This document shows, in pieces, positions 7,441 through 17,600 of a stretch of 64,000 nt of DNA; the stretch's first letter is position 1; each line of letters begins with the position of its first letter. The stretch spans positions 806,001 to 870,000 of the forward strand of contig NZ_AP024326.1 in NCBI RefSeq assembly GCF_018408855.1, given 5' to 3'. Made by a program: the position numbers and the translations under genes. Origin of the DNA: Caballeronia sp. NK8. GTDB lineage: Bacteria; Pseudomonadota; Gammaproteobacteria; Burkholderiales; Burkholderiaceae. The notes beneath the pieces were generated by a model. That model worked only from the letters and a program-made list of their open reading frames with translations, made no database searches and was not told where the DNA came from.

Positions 7441-8931
7441 TCACACACGTAACCTTGTGGACGGTCCCTGCGCACTGCCTGCGCGAGACATCGGAGGCGC
7501 GGCCGCGTGACTCGATAGCTCGGCGGCATCGGTCATTCCGCCTACGGAGGTCGCATCCGCCGGCTCGATCTCTTCCAGCGTGCGAGCTCTCGTGTTCACG
7601 CCCAGCACGAGCAGCGCGAGAATCTGCAGCACGATCAGCCCGATCAGGAAACTCGTGACACCGAAAATCCCGCCGATACCGAAGATCGTCACGATTCCGC
7701 CCTGCGCGCCGGCCGATGCAAGTCGTCCCACTGCGGCCGAGAGCGACGATCCGCGCATCCGCAGATCCGTCGGGAACAGTTCGGGTATATAGACGGCAAA
7801 CGCAAGCGACGTGATGCAGGCGGAGCACATCATGATCACACCGCCCGTCACCATCAATTCGATCGGCGAGTGTACTGTCGGATAGACGGCCGCCGCGACC
7901 GCTTCGAGCGCCAGCACGCTGACGATACTCACGCGGCGTCCGATCCGGTCCGTCAGCGCCATGCCGATCAGACAACCGATCGGCGTCCCCAGGCCCATGA
8001 CGGCCGTATAGCCGAGGGTGGATGTGACCGCGATACCTTGCTTGACGAGAAACGTCGGGAACCAGGCGATCAAACCGTAGAGCACCGACATGTTCACCGC
8101 AGACATGATCATCGTCAGCACGGTGCGGGACAGCAGCGGACGCTTGAATAAAGCCGGGTAGCCGGGCAGCACTGCAACCGGAGCCGCTGCCTGGGCGGAT
8201 GCTGCAGCCGTGATGCTCGCCGCCACCGTGTTCCATGCCGGCACGTCCGGGAAGCGCGCTTCGATCGAGCGCAGCAGCGCGTCGGCCTCTTCATGGCGTC
8301 CCTGCGATTCGAGCCAGCGCGGCGATTCGGGCATCGATTTACGCATGAACCAGACCGCGAGCGCACCGAGGCCGACCAGGGCAAACATCGAACGCCAGCC
8401 CAGCGCAGGAATCGCCCAGTACCCGACGATACCGGTCGCCGTCACCGACAAATTCGTGAGTAGCGCGAGAATGGCGCCGAACCGTCCGCGCGCGAGGCTC
8501 GGGACGAACTCGCCCAACGTCGCATAGCCAATGATCAGTTCGGCGCCGAGACCGACGCCCATCACGAATCGCAGCGCGATCAGGATGGTCATGCTCGGGG
8601 CGAACACCGCCGCGATCGACGCGAGTCCGAACACTGCGAGGTTGAACTGATACGCCATGCGGCGACCGTATTTGTCGCCGATATAGCCGCCGATCAGCGA
8701 GCCCAGCCACATGCCGATCAGCGTGCTGGAAATGAAGGCTGCGTTGCTCTGCAGCGTCGACCATCCGCTCTTGACGAGTGTGGCGAGCACGCCGCTCTGA
8801 AGATAGATGTCGAACGCGTCGAGGAACAGGCCCGCCCCGATCATGCCCACCAGATTCCAGTGGAATCGGCCGATCGGGAGGCGGTCGAGGCGCGCGCCGG
8901 AATTTGCACGCAGCGAGTGGGGCTGGTTCAA
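7441..8931 (-). CDS. MFS transporter, sugar/aromatic-acid proton symporter type
   Basis: 496 residues with about twelve membrane segments. The cytoplasmic loop motif GGYIGDKYGRRMAYQ (about residue 80) and the second-half copy ALTDRIGRR identify a major facilitator of the metabolite:H+ symporter or AAHS group. The start is a TTG at 8931 with GGAGA upstream. An ATG two bases upstream is out of frame, so the annotated start rests on the TTG. The 265 bases above it are AT-rich and contain the mirror repeat at 9111. It probably imports an organic acid; the LysR gene upstream on the same strand and the dioxygenase/lyase pair beyond it are the likely functional partners. Confidence 0.85.
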   Translation of the reverse strand: MNQPHSLRANSGARLDRLPIGRFHWNLVGMIGAGLFLDAFDIYLQSGVLATLVKSGWSTLQSNAAFISSTLIGMWLGSLIGGYIGDKYGRRMAYQFNLAVFGLASIAAVFAPSMTILIALRFVMGVGLGAELIIGYATLGEFVPSLARGRFGAILALLTNLSVTATGIVGYWAIPALGWRSMFALVGLGALAVWFMRKSMPESPRWLESQGRHEEADALLRSIEARFPDVPAWNTVAASITAAASAQAAAPVAVLPGYPALFKRPLLSRTVLTMIMSAVNMSVLYGLIAWFPTFLVKQGIAVTSTLGYTAVMGLGTPIGCLIGMALTDRIGRRVSIVSVLALEAVAAAVYPTVHSPIELMVTGGVIMMCSACITSLAFAVYIPELFPTDLRMRGSSLSAAVGRLASAGAQGGIVTIFGIGGIFGVTSFLIGLIVLQILALLVLGVNTRARTLEEIEPADATSVGGMTDAAELSSHAAAPPMSRAGSAQGPSTRLRV

Positions 8932-9110
8932 ACATCGTCTCCTGTCGGATCGGAACCGTCCGGGCGCTCTTTTTCATGGAAGCGCTCTCGATATCGTCCG
9001 TGCTTGCGAGCGCTCGGCGTTAGCACTGAATGCGTCGGATAGCGGCAGACGATCTCCGCCCGGTTCCGCAGGCGGGGTTTTTCACCATATTAAGCCCGCG
9101 ACACAAAAAC

Positions 9111-9125
9111 AATTATTGAATAATT
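9111..9125. promoter_or_regulatory. 15-bp AT-rich palindrome upstream of the MFS gene
   Basis: AATTATT, one G, then AATAATT: a perfect inverted repeat about 180 bases above the MFS start and 70 bases past the LysR stop. A weaker GTCAA/TTGAC mirror pair lies at 9138-9152. These could be regulator sites, or part of the end of the LysR transcript. Nothing decides between these. Confidence 0.35.
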
Positions 9126-9196
9126 CTTAGATTTCACGTCAATTTTTTTGACTTAAAGAGCATGGACGCGGAGCCCAAAGGCGGCTTGTCCTGACT

Positions 9197-10093
9197 TCAC
9201 GCGACGTCCTTGGTCGTATCGCGATCGACAGAGCGCGTGGCTGCAAACAGAATTTCCTGCAAGGCGCGCAATTGCCGGCTTTCGACGTCCGCCTTGCGGG
9301 TGACGAGCGAGAACTGCAGAACCGGTGCATCGCGCAACGCGATCACGGTAAGCGGGTAAAGCCTGGAGATGGCAGGTTCCATCAAGGGTACGAGCGAGAT
9401 CCCGAGCCCCGCACTGACGAGCGGCGCGATTGCACGGACGCTGTCGAATTCCAGACTTCCCTCCGGTTTTCCGCCAAAGCGCTGATGAATATATTTGGCG
9501 GCCATTGCGCCGGAGATCGTGTTGCGGTCATAGCGAATCCATTCGTAGCGCTTGAGCAGCGCGATCAACGACCGCTCGCGCTCCTGCGGGGGCGCCATCA
9601 GCGTGAGAGCGCGCTTGAGCAGCGGCTGCCAATGCAGACGCGATACACCGCGTTCCGGCTGCGCTACGACCGCCGCATCGAGATCTCCCGCCTTGACCGC
9701 GTTGGTCAGCTCCGCGCTCTTGCCGCGCCGGATCTGCACATGCAAAAGGGGATATCGCGCCTTGAGCCGCTTCAGCAATTCCGGCAGCACGACCGGCAGC
9801 ATCGACTCGAGCATGCCGAGCTGCACATGGCCTTCAACCTGAAAGCTGGGCTGACGCCGGAACGCATCGAGTCGTGTCAGCATCGCGCGCAGCAGTTCCG
9901 ACAATTCGTATGCGGCCGGTAGCGGCCTGACTTCCAGACCCGACCGGTCGAACAGTTGCTGGCCGACATAACCTTCCAGCTGCTTCATCTGCATGCTGAC
10001 GGCGCTCGGCGTCAGATGCAGCGCTTTAGCCGCACCTGCGAGCGATCCCGTTTCCAGCACGGCCTGCAACGTGTTGAAGGTTTCGATCTTCAT
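9197..10093 (-). CDS. LysR-family transcriptional regulator
   Basis: 298 residues, normal length. The N-terminal helix-turn-helix (LETGSLAGAAKALHLTPSAV, then SMQMKQLEGYVGQQLFDR) is clear. The effector domain includes a conserved VSAGLGISLVPLM block. It is divergent from the TauD-type dioxygenase and isocitrate-lyase-like pair, with 130 bases between the starts, so those genes are the expected targets. The MFS gene downstream on the same strand may be part of the same regulon. The co-inducer is unknown. Confidence 0.9.
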   Translation of the reverse strand: MKIETFNTLQAVLETGSLAGAAKALHLTPSAVSMQMKQLEGYVGQQLFDRSGLEVRPLPAAYELSELLRAMLTRLDAFRRQPSFQVEGHVQLGMLESMLPVVLPELLKRLKARYPLLHVQIRRGKSAELTNAVKAGDLDAAVVAQPERGVSRLHWQPLLKRALTLMAPPQERERSLIALLKRYEWIRYDRNTISGAMAAKYIHQRFGGKPEGSLEFDSVRAIAPLVSAGLGISLVPLMEPAISRLYPLTVIALRDAPVLQFSLVTRKADVESRQLRALQEILFAATRSVDRDTTKDVA

Positions 10094-10225
10094 CAGAATT
10101 TATGTCGTGAATCGTCAGAAAAACTCAATCTTAGCTTACCAAGTGTTGGCCTATGCTTTGCACTGAAGGCATCCATTCCTGCCGATATGAAGCGCGACAC
10201 GCGCTGCCAACGAGGAGAAGCGAAG

Positions 10226-11410
10226 ATGGTGGAAGGATCGGTAAGGTCGGCTGCGTACGCGACTGAAAGCGCGCATCAGGGTAAGCCCGCAATATGGTAT
10301 AGCGCTGATCTCGAACGCGATCAGTCGTGGACGCTCAGGATGAGCGACGAAGCCGCTCGAGGACTCGATCGCGCCATGCGTCACGCGAAGGCGCTCGGCA
10401 AGCCGCTGCTCGACATGACTTCCGACGACTTTCCGCTCGAACCCGCTTGCGCGGACATCCTGCATCGCGCTTTCAAAGCGACGCAGCAACGCTGGGGCAT
10501 GTGCCTGCTAAAAGGCCTGCCGGTGCATCGGTGGTCGGTCGAAGAAGCGAAGCTCGCTTATTGGGGCATCGGCTTGCACGTGGGCGTCGCGCGCACGCAG
10601 AACCGCGCCAGCGACATCATGAACGACGTGCGCGATTCCGGCGCGACCTATAAGTCGAAGAACGGTCGCGGCTACAACACGAACGCGGCGCTCGACTTCC
10701 ACGCGGACTCGTGCGATGTCGTGGCCCTGCTCTGCCTGCAACCGGCCAAATCCGGTGGCCAGAGCAAGATCACCAGTTCGTTCGCGATGGTCGAAGAGAT
10801 TCGCAAGCGTCGCCCCGAGCTGATCGACGTGCTGAAGGGACCGGTTTATCACAGCTATCAGGGCACGCAGGCGCGCGGCCGCGCGGGCTTCTACAACTGC
10901 CCGGTCATCGGTTCGCTGCCGGATCACTTCGCGCTGCGCGCCAACCGCAAGAACACCAACGCGGCGCAGGCGGACTTCCCGGAAGTACCGCGTCTTTCGC
11001 CCGAACTGACCGAAGCGCTCGATCTGCTGGACGAACTCGCCGCCGACGCGCGTCTGTGCTTTTCCATGTGGCTCGAGCAAGGCGATCTGCAATTGCTGAA
11101 CAACTATGTGATGCTCCATTCGCGCACGGAGTTCGAGGATTTCGAAGAGGAAGCGAAGCGCCGGCATCTGCTGCGCCTGTGGATGTCGGTTCCTGATTCG
11201 GCGCCGCTGCCGCCCGAATGGGAATATTACTTCGGCGACGTTCGTCCGGGTGCCGTGCGCGGCGGCGTGCGTGGCAGCTACATCACCGAAGCGTTCGTGC
11301 GTTTTGAAAAGCGGCAGGCCGAGCGGATGAACATGCCGCTCAAGCCGGGTCTCGACGGTACGGCCCCGGTCTCGACGGACGCTACGGGAGAAGTCCATGT
11401 CCCTGCGTGA
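10226..11410 (+). CDS. TauD/TfdA-type Fe(II)/2-oxoglutarate-dependent oxygenase
   Basis: 394 residues from the ATG at 10226, with GAGGAGA seven bases upstream; the long open frame upstream overlaps the LysR gene and is not family-like. The iron site is readable: H159-x-D161 in LDFHADS and the distal H298 in MLHSRTEFED, with 2-oxoglutarate-binding R317 in RHLLRLWM. It should hydroxylate or oxidatively cleave a small organic acid using O2 and 2-oxoglutarate. The lyase gene downstream overlaps it by 14 bp, implying translational coupling and consecutive steps. Known members act on taurine, 2,4-D, gamma-butyrobetaine and clavaminate-like substrates; the real substrate cannot be read here. Confidence 0.85.
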   Translation: MVEGSVRSAAYATESAHQGKPAIWYSADLERDQSWTLRMSDEAARGLDRAMRHAKALGKPLLDMTSDDFPLEPACADILHRAFKATQQRWGMCLLKGLPVHRWSVEEAKLAYWGIGLHVGVARTQNRASDIMNDVRDSGATYKSKNGRGYNTNAALDFHADSCDVVALLCLQPAKSGGQSKITSSFAMVEEIRKRRPELIDVLKGPVYHSYQGTQARGRAGFYNCPVIGSLPDHFALRANRKNTNAAQADFPEVPRLSPELTEALDLLDELAADARLCFSMWLEQGDLQLLNNYVMLHSRTEFEDFEEEAKRRHLLRLWMSVPDSAPLPPEWEYYFGDVRPGAVRGGVRGSYITEAFVRFEKRQAERMNMPLKPGLDGTAPVSTDATGEVHVPA

Positions 11411-12293
11411 CGAGACACCGCAACCCGGCGGACGCGGCGCCGACCTGAAGCGCCGCCTCGCTGCGGGCGAAACCGTGCTGGCACCCGGCGTCTACGATGC
11501 GTTCACCGCGCTGATTGCGGAGCGGGCAGGGTTCGACGCGCTCTATCTGTCCGGCGGCGCGGTCGCCTATACGTCGCTCGGCCGCTCCGACGTCGGCCTC
11601 ACGACCGCCAAGGAAGCAGTCGACACGCTGTGGCGCATCACCGATCGTGTGAGCACGCCCGTGATCGTCGATGGCGATACCGGCTTCGGCAACGCGCTGA
11701 ATGCGCAGCGCACGGTGCGTGATTTCGAGCGCGCCGGTGCGGCGATGATCCAGCTGGAAGACCAAAGCTTTCCGAAACGCTGCGGGCATCTTGCCGACAA
11801 GACGCTGGTGCCGTCGGCCGAGATGTGCGGGAAACTGCACGCGGCGCTCGATGCACGCCGTTCATCGGAGACCCTGATTCTCGCGCGCACCGATGCGATC
11901 GCGGTCGAAGGATTCGACGCGGCGATGGATCGGGCCGAGGCGTACCTCCAGTGCGGTGTCGATGCGCTGTTCGTCGAAGCGGTCAATACGACCGAGCAGA
12001 TGGACATCGTCTGCAAGCGGTTCGGCGAACGCATTCCATTGCTCGCGAACATGGTGGAAGGCGGCAAGACGCCGGTCCGAAGCGTCGAGGAGTTGCGTCG
12101 ACGCGGATATCGCATCGTCATTTTCCCGGGCGGTACGGCGCGGTTCGTCGCGCACGGTCTGCAGCGCTACTACGCGAGTCTGCTGGCCAACGGAACGACT
12201 GAACCGATGTGGCCGCAGATGCTGACGTTCGACCAGTTGAACGAGCTCATCGGGACGCCGGAGTTGCTCGCTTTGACGAGTCGATATGCTTGA
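11397..12293 (+). CDS. Isocitrate lyase / PEP mutase superfamily C-C or P-C lyase
   Basis: 298 residues. Mg-binding DGDTGFGN lies at residues 92-99, and the catalytic loop reads PKRCGH with Cys129, which points to a C-C lyase of the 2-methylisocitrate lyase or oxaloacetate hydrolase group rather than PEP mutase itself. The barrel start LAAGETVLAPGVYDAF is typical. The gene overlaps the oxygenase gene by 14 bp and ends the unit. A reasonable reading is that the oxygenase makes a 2-hydroxyacid that this lyase cleaves to give pyruvate, glyoxylate or succinate. Without a characterised close relative the substrate stays open. Confidence 0.85.
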   Translation: MSLRDETPQPGGRGADLKRRLAAGETVLAPGVYDAFTALIAERAGFDALYLSGGAVAYTSLGRSDVGLTTAKEAVDTLWRITDRVSTPVIVDGDTGFGNALNAQRTVRDFERAGAAMIQLEDQSFPKRCGHLADKTLVPSAEMCGKLHAALDARRSSETLILARTDAIAVEGFDAAMDRAEAYLQCGVDALFVEAVNTTEQMDIVCKRFGERIPLLANMVEGGKTPVRSVEELRRRGYRIVIFPGGTARFVAHGLQRYYASLLANGTTEPMWPQMLTFDQLNELIGTPELLALTSRYA

Positions 12294-12753
12294 TTTGGAT
12301 GTTGTCACGCGCGGCGTGGTCGATGTCCGGATGCAGGCGAGTCCGCTTTGAATCGAGCTCGACAGACCGGCGAGCTCTGACATAGCCGAGGGTTGCGCTT
12401 GTATCGCACGGCTCGGCCCGATCGGTTCATGCCCGGAAGCGTTCGTGCTTTTAATGGATGTAGTGGGTCGCCTTCGTCTGGCATTCCGCGCTCTCTGCCT
12501 GACGAATCGCCTTGCGTCCTCAGTAACGGCGCACTTAAAGCAAGCCGCATTCGAAGCGCATTCTTTAAACTCCTCTGTTCAGGTTGAAGACTAGCTCGCG
12601 CACGGGGGATCAGCCCCGAGGCCGAAATCGACCCCAACCAGTCACTTACACCGACGAGAGGTCATTGACCGGTTCCCATGAACTTCAGACATTCTCTCGA
12701 AAGATGCCGCTTCCCCACCTCCCGCCGCGCGCGTGCCATTCATCCAGGATCCG
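12294..12753. other. Gene-free stretch
   Basis: 460 bases between the lyase stop and the decayed flavin oxidoreductase. Short open frames exist on both strands, but none has a ribosome site or a recognisable motif. I see no RNA gene or clear terminator. Confidence 0.5.
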
Positions 12754-13657
12754 TCATGCGTCATTGGATCGTTGGGTATTCGCATTACCGTGAAGAGGGA
12801 TAAGCGTGGGAAAGTCGGTGTAGCCGACTTCGGGTCCGCGGGCACTCGTACCGAGATAGACGCCTGCGTCTGCTGAGTTGAACGGAGCACCGGATGTGAC
12901 GCGCTGAACAAAATCGGGGTTTGCACGTGCACAATAGGATTCAAGGTCCGCGAGACCTGATGCGATGTCTTCTCCGATGCGTTCGCGGGCTCGGCCCGAA
13001 CGGTTGAGCATGATGGCCTGGTCCCAGATCCTGCGGAAGTCGTGCAGGATAGCGTCCTCGCCATAGTGAACAATGTGGATATAGGCGAGGTTGAACTTGT
13101 TCAGTTCGCGGACGAGATAGCTAAAAAGGTCCGGCCCTTCGGACCTATGGCTGAGTCCCATGCCTGTGAACCCAGGTGACAGCCGGATGCCCGTTCGATC
13201 GGCGCCAATCGCAGCGACGACAGCTTCCGCAACTTCAATCCGAAGCGGGCGAGATTTTCAAGCGTCCCTCCATAAAGATCGGTGCGTTGGTTGGCACTGA
13301 CGGCGAGAAACTGGTGAATCAAGTAGGCAATGCCATGAATTCCAACACCGTCCGCGCCGGACTCAATCGCGCGCCTCGCCGCGTAAGCGTAGTCACCGAC
13401 AGTGGCCTGAATTTCCCCGATGGACAGCGCGCGCGGAACGGGAATGTCTTTCATGCCGCCGAGCGTATAGATCTGCTCGCCCGGCGCGATTGCTGGGCGG
13501 GGCCACGCCTTACCGGTGATGCGGCGTATTGTCAGGGTGGGACATCCGGCCGGCGTGCACGAGCTGGTAGAAAACATGACCGCCGCGCGCATGAATCGCG
13601 TCATTCACTTTATGCCAGGCGCATGAAGGGTGAATGAATGTCGATCAGCTCTGACAT
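12754..13657 (-). pseudogene. Decayed Old Yellow Enzyme family NADH:flavin oxidoreductase
   Basis: Minus-strand fragments in several frames add up to one OYE barrel. It starts MSELIDIHSPF at 13657 and soon meets stops. It then resumes as HARGGHVFYQLVHAGRMSHP in another frame, followed by APGEQIYTLGG and ADGVGIHG, where the family has ADGVEIHGANAYLIHQFL. Next come NQRTDLYGGTLEN and, after a shift near 13190, ANPDFVQRV and GYTDFPTL. The first barrel strands are missing and there are at least three frameshifts or small deletions, so no active enzyme is made. It heads a run of three broken genes on the same strand. Confidence 0.85.
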
Positions 13658-13667
13658 GGCGTGCCTC

Positions 13668-14090
13668 TCATCCAAATTTCACGAGGTCGTGAGCGATCAA
13701 GGGGCCGCCCGGCGACTGAAAAAGGCGGCTGCCATGTTCGACTCCGCCGAGATTTATTCCAAAGAAGCCGAGCTGGTCGATTAAGTGGGCGACCTCTCGC
13801 TTTGCGGGCTCGTCGTTGCCGGCGTAGAAGAGAACCCGCCGACCGCCTTCAGTGTCCGGGGACTTTTCCAGGTTGACGAAGTAGTGGTGATTGAAGGCCT
13901 TCACCACGCGGGCGCCTGGCGTCCATTCCTCGACAATCGAAGTAGACGCGCGGCCGCCCACGTCGATCGGAGGCAGCGGGGGACGCTGCATCGGATTGTT
14001 AGTGTCGATCAGGATGCGGCCATTCCAGTCAGGCAGGCCGGCAAGCGCGCCTTGAACCTTCGGCCAGCTCACCGACAGGAAGACGATGTC
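13668..14090 (-). pseudogene. C-terminal part of an F420-type NADP reductase-like gene
   Basis: The fragment reads DIVFLSVSWPKVQGAL, ILIDTNNPM and VVKAFNHHYF, then a GGRRVLFYAGND block and a VAHLIDQLGFFGINLGG block. This is the second half of an NAD(P)-binding domain of the NADPH-dependent F420 reductase-like family. The N-terminal Rossmann strand with its GxGxxG loop is absent. Upstream the sequence switches directly into crotonase-coding sequence in another frame, so the 5' half was removed by a deletion. A GTG at 14072 opens a 134-codon frame that could be translated, but it would lack the dinucleotide-binding loop. Confidence 0.75.
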
Positions 14091-14091
14091 A

Positions 14092-14523
14092 CTTGGCTTC
14101 AGTCACGGCAAAGCTGGCTTCTTCGCTCGCGACTACTACGTCGCACACGCAAATTAGCCCGACTCCACCTACAAAGGCACCACCTTGAACTCGCCCAACG
14201 ATAGGCTTCGAGGAGTTATGGAAGGTGCTCATCATCGAAGCGAAGCGACGGGCGTCCGCGCGATGTTCGTCGGCCCGTTTTCGCTGGCACGGAGCATCCC
14301 GTTGATGTCAGCGCCAGCGCAGAACGTCTTGCCGGTTAAAGTCAGTACCAGAACTCGGACATTGCTCCGCGAAGAGAAGGCTTACGCATCGCGTCAACTC
14401 GACAATCATCAACTCGTCGAACGCATTGTAGACCTCTCGCCCGTTCAAGCTGATAGTCGCAACGCCACGTTCATCAACATGGCACTCGATGGTCTTGTAA
14501 TCGCCAACAAGCTCAACAGCCAT
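14092..14523 (-). pseudogene. 5' part of an enoyl-CoA hydratase/isomerase (crotonase) gene
   Basis: From the ATG at 14523 it reads MAVELVGDYKTIECHVDE, then VATISLN and VYNAFDELM. After a frame change it continues TGKTFCAGADING, a crotonase oxyanion-hole motif, and after another as RRFASMMSTFHNSSKPIVGR and VGGVGLICVCDVVVAS. It ends TEAK, where it is fused to the reductase fragment. The C-terminal half is gone and there are at least two frameshifts, so the gene is dead. Acyl-CoA chemistry was probably once encoded here together with the two fragments downstream. Confidence 0.8.
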
Positions 14524-14635
14524 TCGTCAATCTCTTGAAGTCACATCACGGCGACCGTCGGTAAATGACGCTCGCCACTAGGTTGAGTATCTGAAAAGAG
14601 GGCCAAGGGCAGCAATGCGCCGCCCAAGCGCGACT

Positions 14636-17600
14636 TTACTTTGCGATCACTACCGGGATACCCTTGAGGCCAGCTGCGCCTTTCATCCCGGCAATGGATT
14701 CACGGACTGCTGCTCCTGTCGAAACTTCGATACCAAGTCGGCCAGCAATGTCCCGCTCTCTACGCTTAACCATCGCAACGTTGGCGACTTTGACGTGACC
14801 ATAGCCGCGAACACGTTCGAAAAGCGTAGCGAGTGCCTGGACATCCTTGGCATTCGCCGGATTAAGCTTTTCGAGTGCACGGCTCATCGTGAGCTCGTAA
14901 TCGTCTGCGAGTTGACGCTCCATGCGACGTTCAAGTGTCTTTCCGAATACGTCTAACGGGCCACCGCGGAGCCAGCTAAATTTTGCAAGAGCACCGAACG
15001 CCGGCCACACCCACTGACCAAAAACCTTCTTCTTCGGTATTCCGCCGTGTTCAGCGCCCGACAATGCGGGCGGAGCCAGGTTGAATTTCACTTTGTAGCT
15101 TTCGCCGGCGATTCCTTCAAACTGTGCGGCAAGTGCCGCGCGGAATGCTGGGTCGGCATGCAGACGCGCGACTTCGTACTCGTCTTTGATCGCGAGAAGC
15201 TTGTAGAACGTTATGGCGATTCCGCGTGCAACATCTTCATTGTTGGCCGACAGAGCCTTACTCACGAGAGATCGATAGCGTTGCACATACTTATCGCCGC
15301 CGTAAGCCAGCAGACGTGACTCTCGGTCTCGAATGAGTTCCGTCAGACTCATATCGGCCATCGCGACGCGCGCGACGTGCGGCGTTGCGGCTAGCCCGTT
15401 CAACGCGCCTTCGTCTGCAGCAGCCATGCGGCCAACGGCGAACGCAAGCTTGTTCATCGGTACCGCGACATTGTTTAATTCGATGGCGCGCATCAGCGCG
15501 GCGTGCGATACAGGAACAAGCCCCAACTGCCAGGCGAAGCCAAGCATAAGGATGTTGGCGCCAATCGTGTCGCCGAGGAAGCGACCCGCCAATGCTTGGG
15601 CGTCGCAGCTGCGAAGCGCATCGTTCGAATCCGTGCCCGCCGCATGACGCATCTTTTCGACGAGTGCTTCGGCATGCAGGTCCGCTTCGGGATTCTGTAC
15701 GAAGCTTGCATTGGGAATTGCGTGCGTATTGACCACAACCTTGGTTCGGTCGCGACGTACCGTTTGCAGGGCGTCTGCGCTTGCGCCCACTACCATGTCG
15801 CATGCCAGCAGCAAATCCGCCTGCTGGGTATCAATGCGAACTTGGTTCAGCAATGCGTCCGTCGCTGCAAACCGGACGAATGAGAGTACCGAGCCACCCT
15901 TCTGGGCGAAGCCCATGAAGTCGAGCACGGAAGCGCTCTTACCCTCAAGGTGCGCAGCCATGCTGATAAGGGCGCCGACCGTGACAACACCAGTGCCGCC
16001 CACCCCTGTAACCAGAATGTCGTACGGAGCATTGTCAAGCATTTGCTTCGGCATGGGCAGCCCGTCGACGGAGTGCGCAAGTTTCGCCGGGTCGAAAGCA
16101 CCTCCTTCTGCTTTCTTTAGCTTTGCGCCCTCGAGCGTCACGAAGCTAGGGCAAAAGCCGGTCACGCAGGAGAAGTCCTTGTTGCACGAGGACTGGTCGA
16201 TTTTGCGTTTGCGGCCCAGCTCGGTTTCAAGTGGCTCAACTGACAAGCAATTTGATTGCACGCCGCAATCGCCGCAGCCTTCGCACACAGCTTCGTTGAT
16301 AAACAGACGCTTGTCCGGGTCCGGAAACTCTTTCTTCTTGCGACGGCGGCGCTTCTCGGCCGCACAGGTCTGGTCGTAAATCAACACGGTGACTCCCGGC
16401 GTGTCACGCAATCTGCGCTGAACAGCGTCGAGCTCACTGCGATGGTGGAAGGTGGTGCCACGCGGAAATTGGTCCTCGTGTCCTTGATACTTCTCCGGCT
16501 CATCGCTCATCACCATTAGCAGCTTTACACCTTCAGCCTCCACCTGGCGAGCAATCTGCGGCACAGAGATGCTTCCGTCGACAGGCTGGCCGCCGGTCAT
16601 TGCCACCGCGTCGTTATAGAGAATCTTGTATGTTATGTTGGCCTTTGCTGCCACCGCCTGGCGGATAGCGAGGATGCCGGAGTGAAAGTACGTACCATCT
16701 CCGAGATTTTGAAAAACGTGGGGTGTTTTCGTGAACATCGAATGTGATGCCCAATCCACACCTTCGCCGCCCATCTGAATCAGACCGTTGGTGTCACGCT
16801 CCATCCACGATGCCATGAAGTGGCAGCCAATGCCTGCCTTTGCAACGGAGCCTTCGGGGACCTTTGTCGACGTATTGTGGGGGCAGCCTGAGCAGAAGTA
16901 CGGTGTGCGCTTCACGCCATCGGCGATATTCGACAAAATCTCTGGGGCCACAAGGTCGACGACTTTCTCGCGACGGTCGAGTGCGGGCTTATGGCGCGCA
17001 AGCCAGGCGGCAAAGACCGGCAGGACACGGGAGGGGCGCAGCTCACCGAGCGCGGTAAGCAACGGCTGGCCGTCTTTTGCGCACTTGCCGATGACGACTG
17101 GTCGAACGCCATCCGTACGATTGTAGAGATGATCTTTGATTTGTTGCTCGACGACCGGACCTTTTTCTTCGATGACCAGTACCTCGGTCAGGCCCTCGAC
17201 AAAGGCATCGAGGCGCGGAGTATCGATTGGGAAAGACAGCCCGACCTTATAGATACGAACGCCTGCTGCATCGAGGTCTTCGACGGTCAGGGCAAGCCGG
17301 CGCAAACTTTCCATTAGATCGAGATGCGCCTTCCCGCACGTTACGATACCGACGTTGGCCTTTAGGCCCGAGGTAATCCATTTGTCAATGCTGTTCGTTC
17401 GAGAGAAGTGGCGCACAGCGTCGAGCTTCGCCGCCAGACGGGACTCGATGGTCAAGCTGGGGAGGTCAGGCCAACGGTTGTGAAGGCCGTCGGCCGGCGC
17501 ATCAAAGTCCTGAGGTGCGGTCCACGTCGTCGGCATTGCATCCAAATCGACGGTCGAACCAGACTCGACTATCTCTGAAATCGCCTTGAAGCCGACCCAC

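Noticed and set aside
11397..12293. Phosphoenolpyruvate mutase for phosphonate synthesis
   Set aside because: The loop reads KRCGH, the C-C lyase form, and no phosphonate genes are nearby.
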